The notes beneath the pieces were generated by a model, which worked only from the letters and a program-made list of their open reading frames with translations, ran no database searches and was not told where the DNA came from. A program made the position numbers and the translations under genes. 64,000 nt of DNA. It comes from Ehrlichia chaffeensis str. Arkansas. GTDB taxonomy: Bacteria > Pseudomonadota > Alphaproteobacteria > Rickettsiales > Anaplasmataceae. The DNA lies in NCBI RefSeq assembly GCF_000013145.1, contig NC_007799.1, positions 744,001 through 808,000 on the forward strand. The letters are read 5' to 3'. Numbering within the stretch: position 1 is the first letter of the stretch; every line of letters begins with the position of its first letter. Below are positions 49,322-59,818 of the stretch, one piece after another.

Positions 49322-50002
49322 ATGCTTTATAATTTTATTCATAATATCCATAAAGAGGGATATATATTTATAATGATATCATTTCTTGCGTCTTGCATTG
49401 GATTTGCTATTTCTTGTAGCTTAGGAATAATTTGTTTAGTCATATCATTGCTATGTATATATTTTTTCCGTGATCCTATACGTATGGTGCCAGAAGGAGA
49501 TGATCTCATTACTAGTCCAGCTGATGGGTTAATATTAGATATTAAAGAAGTGAACTCTCCTATAGATGATTCTACACAAGTAGTATGCATTAGTATTTTT
49601 CTAAATGTGTTGAACGTTCATGTCAATAGAATTCCTGTTTCTGGAACTATTAAGGCTACAGAGTACATACCAGGGAGGTTCATATCAGCTTCACTAAATA
49701 AATCAAGCGAATTAAACGAGAGACAAAGATTAATTATTGAATCCAAAATTGACAACCGTTCAATTATTGTAGATCAAATCGCAGGATTAATAGCACGACG
49801 CATAGTATGCAACGTTTCTGAAGGTCAACAAGTTAATTCTGGAGAAAGATTTGGTATTATTAGGTTTGGTAGTCGAGTTAATTTATATCTACCATTAAAT
49901 ACTCACATATCAGTGTTTAAGGGACAAACAGTAATAGGTGGAGAAACTATTTTAGCATATTTACAAGACGCTCCTAAACAATTAACAGTTAAGTCTATAT
50001 AA
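49322..50002 (+). CDS. psd: Phosphatidylserine decarboxylase proenzyme
   Basis: Converts phosphatidylserine to phosphatidylethanolamine in the inner membrane. 226 residues, the short alphaproteobacterial type. One or two N-terminal membrane segments (about 15-50) are followed by FFRDPIRMVPEGDDLITSPADG, NVHVNRIPVSG and the self-cleavage site in RFGSRVNLYLP, where Gly-Ser breakage makes the pyruvoyl group. pssA starts four bases after its stop, so the operon encodes both steps from CDP-diacylglycerol to phosphatidylethanolamine. Confidence 0.96.
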   Translation: MLYNFIHNIHKEGYIFIMISFLASCIGFAISCSLGIICLVISLLCIYFFRDPIRMVPEGDDLITSPADGLILDIKEVNSPIDDSTQVVCISIFLNVLNVHVNRIPVSGTIKATEYIPGRFISASLNKSSELNERQRLIIESKIDNRSIIVDQIAGLIARRIVCNVSEGQQVNSGERFGIIRFGSRVNLYLPLNTHISVFKGQTVIGGETILAYLQDAPKQLTVKSI

Positions 50003-50006
50003 TAAT

Positions 50007-50783
50007 ATGAAAGAGGAGCAGAGTAGCAAATTTTTTCCTATTACTAGGTTATTTCCTAATATAGTAACCCTATTAGGTTTATGTGCTGGCCTGACTTCTA
50101 TAAAATTTACTTTTATTGGTAAATGGGAATCTGCTGTAATGTTCATCATTATAGCAGCACTCATAGATGGAATGGATGGTAGAATTGCTAGATTTCTCAA
50201 TTCTACAAGCGGCTTCGGTGCTCAGCTTGATTCTTTTGCAGATTTTTTAAATTTTGGAGTTGCTCCAGCATTTTTATTGTATTTTTGGTCTCTTAAGCAA
50301 ATAAAAGTCATAGGATGGATGCTAGTAATGATGTTCGTCATTTGCATGTCAATCAGACTTGCAAGATTCAATGTGTCCTTATATGAAGAAAAAAAATTAG
50401 ATTGGCACAAATTTTTCTTCGTAGGAGTACCTGCTCCATTAGGAGCAGTACTGTCATTAATTCCAATAATGTTGACCTTTTACTACCATGATAATCATTG
50501 GTTAGTTACAAATTTATCTGATCAAAATAATGTAGCAATATACTTTGCCGTTATTGCATTTTTATTAGTTAGCAACATTCCTACATTTTCTGCAAAACAT
50601 ATTTATATACCAAAAAATCTATCTTATATATTTATTCTACTGTTTGGCATATTCATTGTATTTGCAATAACAAAACCATGGATTACATTTCCAGTTGTTG
50701 GAATGATGTATATATTATCAATTCCTATAAGTAGCATGGTATACATATACATTATGTGCAAAACTAAAGGTAAAATAATCTAG
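50007..50783 (+). CDS. pssA: CDP-diacylglycerol-serine O-phosphatidyltransferase
   Basis: Makes phosphatidylserine, the substrate of Psd. 258 residues with about eight hydrophobic membrane segments. The CDP-alcohol phosphotransferase motif is complete: DGRIARFLNSTSGFGAQLD then SFAD, i.e. D-G-x2-A-R-x8-G-x3-D-x3-D. It is the membrane-bound type II enzyme. It follows psd by four bases and precedes the symporter gene by 13 bp. Confidence 0.95.
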   Translation: MKEEQSSKFFPITRLFPNIVTLLGLCAGLTSIKFTFIGKWESAVMFIIIAALIDGMDGRIARFLNSTSGFGAQLDSFADFLNFGVAPAFLLYFWSLKQIKVIGWMLVMMFVICMSIRLARFNVSLYEEKKLDWHKFFFVGVPAPLGAVLSLIPIMLTFYYHDNHWLVTNLSDQNNVAIYFAVIAFLLVSNIPTFSAKHIYIPKNLSYIFILLFGIFIVFAITKPWITFPVVGMMYILSIPISSMVYIYIMCKTKGKII

Positions 50784-50796
50784 TACACAATTAACA

Positions 50797-52179
50797 ATGA
50801 CAATCCTTGAATTTGCAGATTTTTTTCCACACATTTCTGGAGTATTAGAGTCTATTTTTTCTCTCACAATATTCAGAATTCCACTAATTATTTTATGGGT
50901 AATATGTTTAGGAACATTCTGCACACTAAAATTTAAATTTATCAATATAAGACTTTTTAAACACGCTTTATATGTTCTAATTAAGCCATATAACAAAAAA
51001 AACAGTAATACTATTTCTAATATCCAAGCATTTACTACAGCAATATCTGGAACTATAGGATTAGGAACAATTTCAGGAGTAATTATAGCAATTTCTACAG
51101 GAGGTCCAGGAGCAGTATTGTGGATGATAATAATAGGTATTTTAGGTATGTCAGTAAAATTTGCTGAAGTAACATTAGGATTCAAATATTACTTGTTAGA
51201 AAAGAAAAAAAATATAGGAGGACCTTTTCAATATATCAAATGTGGATTAGCTGAATTAGGATTAGTTAAAACAGGAAAAATCATCGCATACATATATGCT
51301 GTCATAATGATAATAGCTATGTCTTTTGGAGGAATATCATTTCAATCAAATCAAGCTACTGTATTATTAAGCAACACCTTCCACAAAATAAACAGCAGTA
51401 CTATTGTTATAACACTAACACTATTAAGTGGATTAGTAATAATGGGAGGAATAACACGTATTGCAAATATTATGACAAAATTATCTCCCATAATGGTTAT
51501 ATTATATATAGTCGTATGTACAGCTGTTATTATTAGTCATTCAGATCAACTACTTTCTACGCTAAGCACAATGCTACACGGTATAATAGAAGGAAATAGT
51601 GTTACTGGAGGAGCAATAGGATCTTTTGTTGCAGGGGTTAGAAGATCAGTTTTCGCAAATGAAGCTGGAATTGGTACTTCTCCTATCATACATGCCTCAA
51701 CAAATGATACTGAACCTGCAAGAGTAGGATGCATTGCAATGCTTGAACCATTTATTGACACTGTACTTGTATCATTTATCACGGGAATAGTTGTTATACT
51801 AACTGGATCCTATAGCACTATAAACAGTAGTAATCATGTAATAATAATTAACAATATATTTTCCAACATTTGTCCAATTTGTGAATATATTATACTCCCT
51901 TTTATCATATTCTCCTTCGCATTTTCATCAATTATCACATACTCTTATTACTGTGAAATATCTTGGAAACATATATTTGGAAATTCATGTCATGTTGTAT
52001 TATGTCGGACATTAATAATGTGTATCATTCTAATTAGTGGATTATCCAAAAACATAGTTCCTATATCTCAATTAGGAGACCTGCTCTTTATATTTCTCAC
52101 AATACCTAATGGACTGACAATTATCTTATTAAGTGGTACTATAAATCAAGAACTTAAGAAATATTTATGCAAAAACTAA
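50797..52179 (+). CDS. Sodium:alanine/glycine symporter (AGCS family)
   Basis: 460 residues with about ten membrane segments. Family blocks: AFTTAISGTIGLGTISGVIIAISTGGPGA near 85-113, MSVKFAEVTLGFKY, GGPFQYIKCGL, and the signature FANEAGIGTSPIIHAS near 290. It imports small amino acids with Na+ or H+, in line with the parasite's need for host amino acids. The gene lies 13 bp after pssA, so it probably shares the phospholipid operon's transcript, although the functions are not obviously linked. Confidence 0.93.
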   Translation: MTILEFADFFPHISGVLESIFSLTIFRIPLIILWVICLGTFCTLKFKFINIRLFKHALYVLIKPYNKKNSNTISNIQAFTTAISGTIGLGTISGVIIAISTGGPGAVLWMIIIGILGMSVKFAEVTLGFKYYLLEKKKNIGGPFQYIKCGLAELGLVKTGKIIAYIYAVIMIIAMSFGGISFQSNQATVLLSNTFHKINSSTIVITLTLLSGLVIMGGITRIANIMTKLSPIMVILYIVVCTAVIISHSDQLLSTLSTMLHGIIEGNSVTGGAIGSFVAGVRRSVFANEAGIGTSPIIHASTNDTEPARVGCIAMLEPFIDTVLVSFITGIVVILTGSYSTINSSNHVIIINNIFSNICPICEYIILPFIIFSFAFSSIITYSYYCEISWKHIFGNSCHVVLCRTLIMCIILISGLSKNIVPISQLGDLLFIFLTIPNGLTIILLSGTINQELKKYLCKN

Positions 52180-52499
52180 TTGTATTACGAACATCTATTA
52201 TAACAACCATTAAAATAACAAATTGAGTTTCTCACACAATAAAGTTCATATTTCATATCAAAAAAACTAGCAATTCTAGCTTTTATATATGTTACTAAAA
52301 AACCATCACAATCAATACACAATTTTCAAAACACAGATTAAGTATAATTATTAATATATTGATTATCTACTATTTTTATGCAAGTCATCATCTAAAATAA
52401 ATATATCTTTGAACTATCTTGACATATCAACTACTAATAAAATTTACATGGTATGTATTTATACCCATATTAGTTAATTTGATAATTTATATTGCCTTA
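52180..52499. other. Gap upstream of yidC
   Basis: About 320 bp of AT-rich sequence. Nothing coding or structured recognised before the yidC promoter. Confidence 0.45.
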
Positions 52500-52528
52500 T
52501 TGATTTAAAAAAAGCTATATGCTACACT
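52500..52528 (+). promoter_or_regulatory. Promoter of yidC-ribH-nusB
   Basis: TTGATT at 52500-52505, 17 bp spacer, TACACT at 52523-52528. Initiation near 52535 would make a start at 52540 nearly leaderless and favours the ATG at 52558. Confidence 0.5.
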
Positions 52529-52557
52529 AAATTTCATTAATGTGCTCATTAAGCAAT

Positions 52558-54297
52558 ATGGTAGAAGTTCGTAATTTAATATTGGCTGTTATTTTATCTG
52601 TATTGATCATGATGGGGTGGAGGTTTATATATGATAAATTTTTCACTACACAACATGCTATAGAAGATAATACAAGTTCTGACGCTATGATTCCAGAAAT
52701 TGATGATAATTTTATACACAAGACACGATCTGAAGTGATAGAAAGCAATACCAACATAAGGATCAAATTATCCAATGAAAAAATGAATGGATCAATATCA
52801 TTAAAAGGAGCACAGTTTGATGATTTAATATTCAAAAACTATCATGTCACACCAGATAAAAATTCTGAAGGAATAGTATTATTATCTCCAGAGGAAACAG
52901 AGAATGTATATTTTATTGAGTTTGGGTGGATAGATCCCCAACATAAAATCACTGTACCTACTCATTCTTCAATTTGGAATTCAGATCAATCAACTTTATC
53001 TCCAAATAATCCTATAACTTTAACGTGGGATAATAAACAAGGTGTTGTATTCAAAATAAAAATCACCTTAGACAATGACTACATGTTCAAAATAGAACAA
53101 ATGGTCACAAATAATACTGATTCTATAATAAATTTAATTCCCTATGGAAGAATAAATAGATCTAAACATACTGCAGAAAAATCTTATTGGATATCACATG
53201 AAGGAGCTGTAGGGAGTTTTGGGAACACACTAAAAGAATGGACATATAAAGCCATCACTAAAGAGAAAAACATAAAAATCCAGCAACAAGATATAAATGA
53301 CAATCAAAATCAATGGATTGGTATCGGTGACAAGTATTGGTTCACAGCATTAATACCAAACGTTTCACAAAAAAGTAATCTAAATTTCCATGTAAAACAT
53401 GCTAAACATAATAGTAAAGATCGTTTCCAAGTAGATTTTAGCCATGATAACTATATTGCACACCCTAATAACACAGTAACTAGCATAAATTATTTATTTG
53501 CTGGAGCTAAAGAATTAAAGCTATTAGATACATATAAAGATAATTTAAATATTTCTTTATTCGATAAAGCTGTAGATTTTGGAGTTTTATATTTTATTAC
53601 TAAACCTGTATTCCTTTTATTAGAATATTTCAATAATGTTATAGGGAACTTTGGGTTAGCAATACTATTACTAACAATAGTAATAAAATTAATAATGTTT
53701 CCCTTGTCACATAAATCATATGTCTCAATGCTAAAACTAAGGCATTTACAACCAGATATTGTAAGAATAAAAGAGTTATACAAAAACGATAACGATAAAA
53801 TGAGTAAAGAAATATCAGCTATTTTTAAAAAGAATAATGTCAATCCTATGTCTGGATTTGTCCCAGTATTAATACAAATACCTGTATTCTTTGCGTTATA
53901 CAAAGTGTTATTTGTCACAATTGAAATGAGACATGCACCATTTTATTTATGGATAAAAGATTTATCAAGTTTTGATACTGCAAACATATTAACAATATTT
54001 GGATTATTAAAGTTTAATCCACCTATCTGCATTGGTATCTTACCAGTTATATTAGGTATTACTATGATAATTCAACAAAAGTTAAACAATCATAGCAGTT
54101 TAAATCAAGACAAAACTCAAGCAAACTTTATGAAATTTTTACCTTATATTTTCATATTTATCTTTTCATCATTTCCTGCAGGATTAATTATCTACTGGAT
54201 ATGTAGCAATTCGATTACAATAGTGCAACAATTAATAATAAAGCATTATGTAACTAAAAAATTCAATTTTTACAAAACCGTGCAACAGGAGGATTAA
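52558..54297 (+). CDS. yidC: Membrane protein insertase YidC
   Basis: Inserts and folds inner-membrane proteins, alone or with SecYEG. From the ATG at 52558 it is 579 residues; MVEVRNLILAVILSVLIMMGW matches the family N-terminal signal anchor, so six extra codons from 52540 are probably not used. A periplasmic beta domain (about 60-330) precedes the conserved OxaA core with FGLAILLLTIVIKLIMFPLSHKSYVSM, NPMSGFVPVLIQIPVFFALYKVL, and the closing FIFIFSSFPAGLIIYWICSN. The ribH ribosome site AGGAGG overlaps its last codons, so the genes are coupled. Confidence 0.96.
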   Translation: MVEVRNLILAVILSVLIMMGWRFIYDKFFTTQHAIEDNTSSDAMIPEIDDNFIHKTRSEVIESNTNIRIKLSNEKMNGSISLKGAQFDDLIFKNYHVTPDKNSEGIVLLSPEETENVYFIEFGWIDPQHKITVPTHSSIWNSDQSTLSPNNPITLTWDNKQGVVFKIKITLDNDYMFKIEQMVTNNTDSIINLIPYGRINRSKHTAEKSYWISHEGAVGSFGNTLKEWTYKAITKEKNIKIQQQDINDNQNQWIGIGDKYWFTALIPNVSQKSNLNFHVKHAKHNSKDRFQVDFSHDNYIAHPNNTVTSINYLFAGAKELKLLDTYKDNLNISLFDKAVDFGVLYFITKPVFLLLEYFNNVIGNFGLAILLLTIVIKLIMFPLSHKSYVSMLKLRHLQPDIVRIKELYKNDNDKMSKEISAIFKKNNVNPMSGFVPVLIQIPVFFALYKVLFVTIEMRHAPFYLWIKDLSSFDTANILTIFGLLKFNPPICIGILPVILGITMIIQQKLNNHSSLNQDKTQANFMKFLPYIFIFIFSSFPAGLIIYWICSNSITIVQQLIIKHYVTKKFNFYKTVQQED

Positions 54298-54299
54298 TT

Positions 54300-54749
54300 A
54301 TGTCAAATGATCATATCAATATACTAATAGTAGTATCACAATTTTATTCTGATGTAGCAGATCTTTTATTAAATGGTGCAGTAGATCAATTAAAAAAATA
54401 TTCTAAACCTGTAAAATATGATATAGTATACGTTCCAGGATCTTTTGAAATACCCGCGGCTATAGTGTTTGCAATAATGAGTGACAGACATCACTATGAT
54501 GGATACATTGCTTTAGGTTGTGTTATTAAAGGACAAACAGATCATTATTATTATGTATGTAAGGGGGTAACAACAGCTCTAAGTGAAATTGCAACTCACC
54601 ATGCTGTTCCTATGGGTTTTGGAGTAATTACAGCTGGAAGTTTAGAAATAGCAATGGCAAGAGCAGATATCAATAAAAGAAATGTTGGTGGAAATGCTGC
54701 CAAAGCAGCTTTAACGATGATTGAATTACATAACAAATTTTTAAGTTAA
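54300..54749 (+). CDS. ribH: 6,7-dimethyl-8-ribityllumazine synthase
   Basis: Penultimate step of riboflavin synthesis. 149 residues. Substrate-binding blocks: VPGSFEIPAAI near 45-55, LGCVIKGQTDHYYYVC near 76-91 (with the catalytic His in TDHY), VPMGFGVITAG near 101, and NVGGNAAKAALTMIEL near 128. The start has a perfect AGGAGG ribosome site within the end of yidC. nusB begins four bases after its stop, repeating the common ribH-nusB pairing. Confidence 0.95.
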   Translation: MSNDHINILIVVSQFYSDVADLLLNGAVDQLKKYSKPVKYDIVYVPGSFEIPAAIVFAIMSDRHHYDGYIALGCVIKGQTDHYYYVCKGVTTALSEIATHHAVPMGFGVITAGSLEIAMARADINKRNVGGNAAKAALTMIELHNKFLS

Positions 54750-54753
54750 AATT

Positions 54754-55278
54754 ATGAAAGATAATATATGCCACACACATTTGTGGCATTCAAAAAAAAC
54801 AACAACTAGGTTCCTCGCTATACAAGGAACCTATTCTATGATATTTAATAACTATACTATAAATGACATCGATAACTTAATTGATTATCTATATGAAATG
54901 AAGGAAGTATTAGATTTAATACAGATTGACAATCAGCTACTACTTAAAATTATGAACACAATGCTGTTAACCTTCAATACAATCAATTCAACAATTGCAA
55001 CATTTTTAAATGAGAAATGGTCAATAGACCGCATAAACTTAATTAGCCTTTCTATTATTAAAACCGCAGTTTGTGAATTAATATGTTCCGATACAGATGC
55101 AGTAATCATTATAAACGAATACGTTAATATAGCGAGTCATATATTAGAAAGAACAGACGTTAATTTTATTAATGCAATATTAAATCAAGTAAAATTTACA
55201 GCACGTCCTGTCCTAAATAAAGGTATAAATTTTCATATCGAACAAACTGAATCCTCTGCTATTTTTAATAGTACATAA
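54754..55278 (+). CDS. nusB: Transcription antitermination factor NusB
   Basis: Binds boxA RNA with S10 to keep RNA polymerase transcribing rRNA. 174 residues, all helical. RFLAIQGTYSMIF corresponds to the family's RxxAxQxLY start, and SIIKTAVCELI with INEYVNIASHI to the conserved C-terminal helices (usually ILR-AxxEL and INEYVEIAK). About 18 residues precede the usual start of the fold. That extension and the first helix lie in two strong hairpins at the mRNA level (54768-54833). Confidence 0.92.
   Translation: MKDNICHTHLWHSKKTTTRFLAIQGTYSMIFNNYTINDIDNLIDYLYEMKEVLDLIQIDNQLLLKIMNTMLLTFNTINSTIATFLNEKWSIDRINLISLSIIKTAVCELICSDTDAVIIINEYVNIASHILERTDVNFINAILNQVKFTARPVLNKGINFHIEQTESSAIFNST
54768..54833 (+). 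other. Two hairpins at the start of nusB
   Basis: ATGCCACA (54768-54775) pairs with TGTGGCAT (54782-54789), and TAGGTTCCT (54807-54815) with AGGAACCTA (54825-54833); both are perfect. Separated by an A-rich stretch, they fall inside the first 27 codons. No T-run follows, so they are not ordinary terminators. A role in translational control is possible. Confidence 0.5.
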
Positions 55279-55532
55279 ATTCATGAGAACAACTAGAAAG
55301 AACATAGTTTATAACCTCATATCTACATAATAATGAATAAAAACTATTTCCACAATTATCAGATCATATTTCCCCTAGTATTGAGTGTAATCACAATACA
55401 ATAAAAACACACACTTAAGATTACAAACATATATTATTATTGAATTACCAAAATTAACTGGAAAATTGTTAATCTTCATATATCATTAATAGTCCTACTC
55501 TGTTACTCACTAATTAATGTGGTAAACTAAAT

Positions 55533-58418
55533 ATGACTGATTTGATTAGTATACGTAATGCTAAAGAACATAATCTTCACAACATAAATATAGATCTTCC
55601 AAAAAATAAGTTAATTGTAATAACTGGAGTTAGTGGATCTGGAAAATCCAGTCTCGCATTTGATACAATATATGCAGAAGGGCAGCGCAGATATGTAGAA
55701 AGTCTATCATCCTATGCTCGTCAGTTTTTAGATTCATGTACAAGACCAGAAGTAGAATCAATCACAGGTCTTTCTCCAACTATTGCAATCAGTCAAAAGC
55801 TTTTATCGAAAAATTCAAGATCTACTGTATCAACTACTACAGGAATTTATGATTATTTAAGAATCATGTATTCCAAGATAGGAACACCATATTCCCCAAT
55901 AACTGGATTACCTATAACAAAACAATCACTTTCTCAAATAGTAGAAACTATCTTGAAATTACCAATAGGAACAAAAATTTCAATTTTAGGTATACTAATA
56001 AGAGGGAAACGAGGAGAACATAATAAAGAAATATATGAAATCAAAAAACAGCACTACAAACTATTAAAAATTGATGGTATTACTTATGATATTAACAATA
56101 TTCCACAACTAGATAGAAATAAAAAGCATGATATTCATGTAATCATAAATCAGATATCAGTTCTAGAAAATTCTATTGACAATATAACTGAAAACATAAA
56201 AACTGCGTTAAAAATAGGTAATGGTATAACTCACATAGAAATACTTGATTTACCACAAGAATACAAAAGTGACACGTATTACAAGAATCAGGTACTGGTT
56301 TTTTCAGAAAATTTTGCATGTCCTGAAACAGAATTTAGCATAGAAGAAGTAGAACCAAGATTATTTTCATTCAATACATCATATGGATCATGCAAAATTT
56401 GTAGTGGAATAGGAAAAAAATATAGCGTTGACAAAAATCTAGTCATAAAAAATGATAATTTATCAATTTCAGAAGGAGCTATACATCCTATAGGCCCAAT
56501 TGATATAAAAACCATTAATTACAAAATTAATTCGCAATTTAGCTATCATTACTCAAATATTATTTTGTCCTTAGCAAAACATTATAGTTTTGATTTAACA
56601 ACACCATGGAAAAAATTAGATGATAATATAAAAGATATAATTTTATTTGGCAGCAAAGAAGTACAAATACCTACACATTATCAACACGAAGGATATAAAT
56701 ATTCTAGAAACAAACCATTTGAAGGCATTATAAATATCTTAAATAACAAAGAAGACATAGTTATCGAAAAATTAGCTGAACAATATTCATCTATAAACAT
56801 ATGTAATGAATGCCAAGGATTTCGACTAAGGCAGGAAGCACTATCAGTAAAAATTGACAATAAACATATCGGAGAATTGACAAGGTTATCCGTTATAGAC
56901 GCAATATCATGGTGTAAAGCACTACCGTCTAGACTCAATGATCAACAGAAGCATATTTCACATAAAATATTAGACGAAATCATTAAAAGACTAATATTTT
57001 TAAAAAATGTTGGATTAGGTTATTTAACACTCGATCGTGAATCAGGAACATTATCTGGAGGAGAAAGTCAAAGAATAAAACTAGCATCACAAATTGGATC
57101 CGGATTAACAGGAATAATTTACGTATTAGATGAACCTTCAATCGGGTTACATCAACGTGACAACACGTTATTAATTAATACATTAAAAACATTACGCGAT
57201 ATAGGAAACACAGTCATAGTTGTAGAACATGATGAAGAAACTATCACAAATGCAGATTATGTAGTAGATATAGGTCCAGGAGCAGGACAAAATGGAGGTT
57301 ATGTAATTGCAAGTGGTACTCCAAAAGAAATAATGGATAATCATAACAGTATAACTGGCCAATATCTCAGTAACAAAAAAATAATACCTAACTTCAAAAA
57401 GCATAGAACTTTTTACAAATGGATAGAAATCATTGGAGCACATGTAAACAATTTACAAAACATTGATGTTAAAATTCCTTTACATGCCTTTACTTGCATT
57501 ACTGGAGTATCTGGAAGTGGAAAATCTAGCTTAATAAACAATACTCTATATCAACATGCAACTGATCAACTAAATAATATTAACTGTATATACAGTAAAT
57601 GCACATCTATATCAGGATTAGAACATATAGATAAAGTAATTAAAATAGACCAGTCCCCTATTGGTAGAACCCCTTTATCAAATTCAGCAACATACACAGG
57701 ATTATTTACCCATATAAGGTCATGGTTTGCTGAATTACCTTTATCAAAAGAAAGAGGATATACTATAAGCAGGTTTTCATTTAACTCTAAAGGAGGAAGA
57801 TGTGAAGCATGTAAAGGGGATGGGCAAGTAAAAATAGAAATGCATTTTTTACCTGATGTATATGTCAAGTGTGAACAATGCAAAGGATCGCGTTATAACA
57901 AAGAGACTCTGGAAGTAACACATCAAGGAAAATCTATAGCTGACATATTAGATATGACAGTTGATCAAGCATACGAATTTTTTATCCATTTACCATTAAT
58001 CAAAGAAAAATTAGATGCCTTACGCAGCGTAGGCATGGGCTATATTAAAATAGGACAAACATCGAATACATTATCAGGAGGTGAAGCACAAAGAATAAAA
58101 TTATCAAAAGAACTATCAAAACGTTCAACAGGAAAAACATTGTATATATTAGATGAACCAACTACAGGATTACATTTTGCAGACATAGATAATTTATTAC
58201 ATGTTCTACATAAATTACGTGATTTAGGTAATACAATAGTAGTAATAGAACATAATTTACATGTCATCAAAACAGCAGAATACATAATAGATATAGGTCC
58301 TAACGGAGGAGATGATGGAGGTCAAGTAGTAGCTACTGGGACTCCTGAAGAAATAGTTCAAAACCCTCATAGCATAACTGGACAATACTTAAAGCCTTAT
58401 TTAAATGCCCAATCATAA
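55533..58418 (+). CDS. uvrA: UvrABC excinuclease subunit A
   Basis: Recognises bulky DNA damage for nucleotide excision repair. 961 residues with two ABC ATPase modules. Walker A sites are GVSGSGKSS near 33-41 and again near 656. ABC signatures are LSGGESQRIKLAS and LSGGEAQRIKLS. Zinc modules: CKICSGIGK with the upstream CPETEFS; CNECQGFRL; and the second finger CEACKGDGQ...CEQCKGSRYN. All features of a working UvrA are present. It stands alone between two large gaps. Confidence 0.97.
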   Translation: MTDLISIRNAKEHNLHNINIDLPKNKLIVITGVSGSGKSSLAFDTIYAEGQRRYVESLSSYARQFLDSCTRPEVESITGLSPTIAISQKLLSKNSRSTVSTTTGIYDYLRIMYSKIGTPYSPITGLPITKQSLSQIVETILKLPIGTKISILGILIRGKRGEHNKEIYEIKKQHYKLLKIDGITYDINNIPQLDRNKKHDIHVIINQISVLENSIDNITENIKTALKIGNGITHIEILDLPQEYKSDTYYKNQVLVFSENFACPETEFSIEEVEPRLFSFNTSYGSCKICSGIGKKYSVDKNLVIKNDNLSISEGAIHPIGPIDIKTINYKINSQFSYHYSNIILSLAKHYSFDLTTPWKKLDDNIKDIILFGSKEVQIPTHYQHEGYKYSRNKPFEGIINILNNKEDIVIEKLAEQYSSINICNECQGFRLRQEALSVKIDNKHIGELTRLSVIDAISWCKALPSRLNDQQKHISHKILDEIIKRLIFLKNVGLGYLTLDRESGTLSGGESQRIKLASQIGSGLTGIIYVLDEPSIGLHQRDNTLLINTLKTLRDIGNTVIVVEHDEETITNADYVVDIGPGAGQNGGYVIASGTPKEIMDNHNSITGQYLSNKKIIPNFKKHRTFYKWIEIIGAHVNNLQNIDVKIPLHAFTCITGVSGSGKSSLINNTLYQHATDQLNNINCIYSKCTSISGLEHIDKVIKIDQSPIGRTPLSNSATYTGLFTHIRSWFAELPLSKERGYTISRFSFNSKGGRCEACKGDGQVKIEMHFLPDVYVKCEQCKGSRYNKETLEVTHQGKSIADILDMTVDQAYEFFIHLPLIKEKLDALRSVGMGYIKIGQTSNTLSGGEAQRIKLSKELSKRSTGKTLYILDEPTTGLHFADIDNLLHVLHKLRDLGNTIVVIEHNLHVIKTAEYIIDIGPNGGDDGGQVVATGTPEEIVQNPHSITGQYLKPYLNAQS

Positions 58419-59440
58419 AGCTATACATAAAAAAGCATATTATAAATTAATATACTTTTACTTAGCATACGCATACACACACATCATTTACCAAGAAGAG
58501 TAGATGTAAGCTAATATTCAGCACAGTAGAGCTGAACAACACATAAAAACTTTGTAAACATCAATAAACTAGCTTACACCTACATACCAAACAGCTACAG
58601 TAACCCAATTACATGCTGTTTACTTAAGTAAAAAAGTATACTTTACAATATCAAAAGTTTTTAAAACTATAACCACAAATTACACAAATATCTCTAATAT
58701 ATTAACAAATACAATATTCTACACTTTGTATATTGTTTACTTAAGAGAAATATAACTACACTTAATACACCATAATCTAAATATACAGGCCCTTATCATT
58801 ACCAAGTAACCTTATACTTACAACTTCATATATAGTACCTACTAAAATACATATAAGTCAAAACTATGCCAAATTATTATAGAATTCTTGAATATAATTA
58901 AAAATAATGCTTCACGCTTAATAATATGCCATGCTTAGAAGTCTAATATCACATAATATTATTTTATTAAAGCATTCTAACAAAAATTATCCACTTTTCA
59001 TTCATTGGAACACCTTAGTAATAATAGGACGTTCCTAACAAGATGTATTTTACATGTATAGAATTCTAACAAGTCATGTAAAAATTTATAATGTAAATTT
59101 ATTCAGATTATTAATAGATATAAAAATTTCTTCTACAGAGTACTTCTTTAATCTTTTTCTAGATTAAAAATTAATCAAATCTCATTAACATGTTTATTAT
59201 TACACTACAGATTTATCAATGTACACTATTATAAAAAACAGTTATATAATATCAATTATTCCAATGCCGCATATAAAACATACAATAAAATAGCCATTTT
59301 ACTCTTTTCATACCAATTATATATTATACTTCACTTTCAATTAATGATATGATTAATGATAAAGGGTGTGTAATATATGTTAATAAATTGACATAAAATT
59401 AAAACTCTGTAAGTATTTAACTATTCACTAAAGTACATAT
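58419..59440. other. 1,022-bp gene-free interval
   Basis: The longest gap in the window. No coding frame with likeness to a family, no tRNA. One structured spot: TAGATGTAAGCTA (58501-58513) is complementary, with one mismatch, to TAGCTTACACCTA (58570-58582), enclosing a second inverted repeat TTCAGC (58517-58522)/GCTGAA (58531-58536). A TTGACA at 59388-59393 may be the -35 of the nuoA promoter, with TAAGTA 16 bp on. The phrase TGTTTACTTAAG occurs twice (near 58617 and 58734). Confidence 0.5.
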
Positions 59441-59812
59441 ATGATACAAATGTTTAATATTGCCGAATATGTTCCTGTTCTAATTTTTTTAGCAGTTTCA
59501 GGCTTTATTTCATTTCTTTTTTGCATCTTACCAATGCTTTTAGCTAACCGTAGCCCAGATTTAGAGAAACTTTCCCCATATGAATGTGGATTTGCCCCTC
59601 TTGGAAATTCAAGAAAAATTTTTGACATCCGATTTTATTTAGTCGCAATATTATTCATTATATTCGACCTTGAAATAGCATTCTTATTTCCATGGTCTAT
59701 TTGTCTTTCAGACATAGGCATAAATGGTTTTTGGTCTATGATGGTTTTTTTGGCTATATTAACAGTAGGTTTTATATATGAGTGGAGCAAAGGTGCACTA
59801 GAATGGGAGTAA
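59441..59812 (+). CDS. nuoA: NADH-quinone oxidoreductase subunit A
   Basis: Membrane subunit of respiratory complex I. 123 residues with three membrane helices. The family signature [27 protein letters not shown] (in two halves, about 45-71) contains the conserved loop cysteine, and [14 protein letters not shown] follows. nuoB starts six bases after its stop. Confidence 0.96.
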   Translation: MIQMFNIAEYVPVLIFLAVSGFISFLFCILPMLLANRSPDLEKLSPYECGFAPLGNSRKIFDIRFYLVAILFIIFDLEIAFLFPWSICLSDIGINGFWSMMVFLAILTVGFIYEWSKGALEWE

Positions 59813-59818
59813 ACTAGT

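Noticed and set aside
54200-54300. FMN riboswitch controlling ribH
   Set aside because: ribH is coupled to yidC by an overlapping ribosome site and there is no leader in which a riboswitch could fit.
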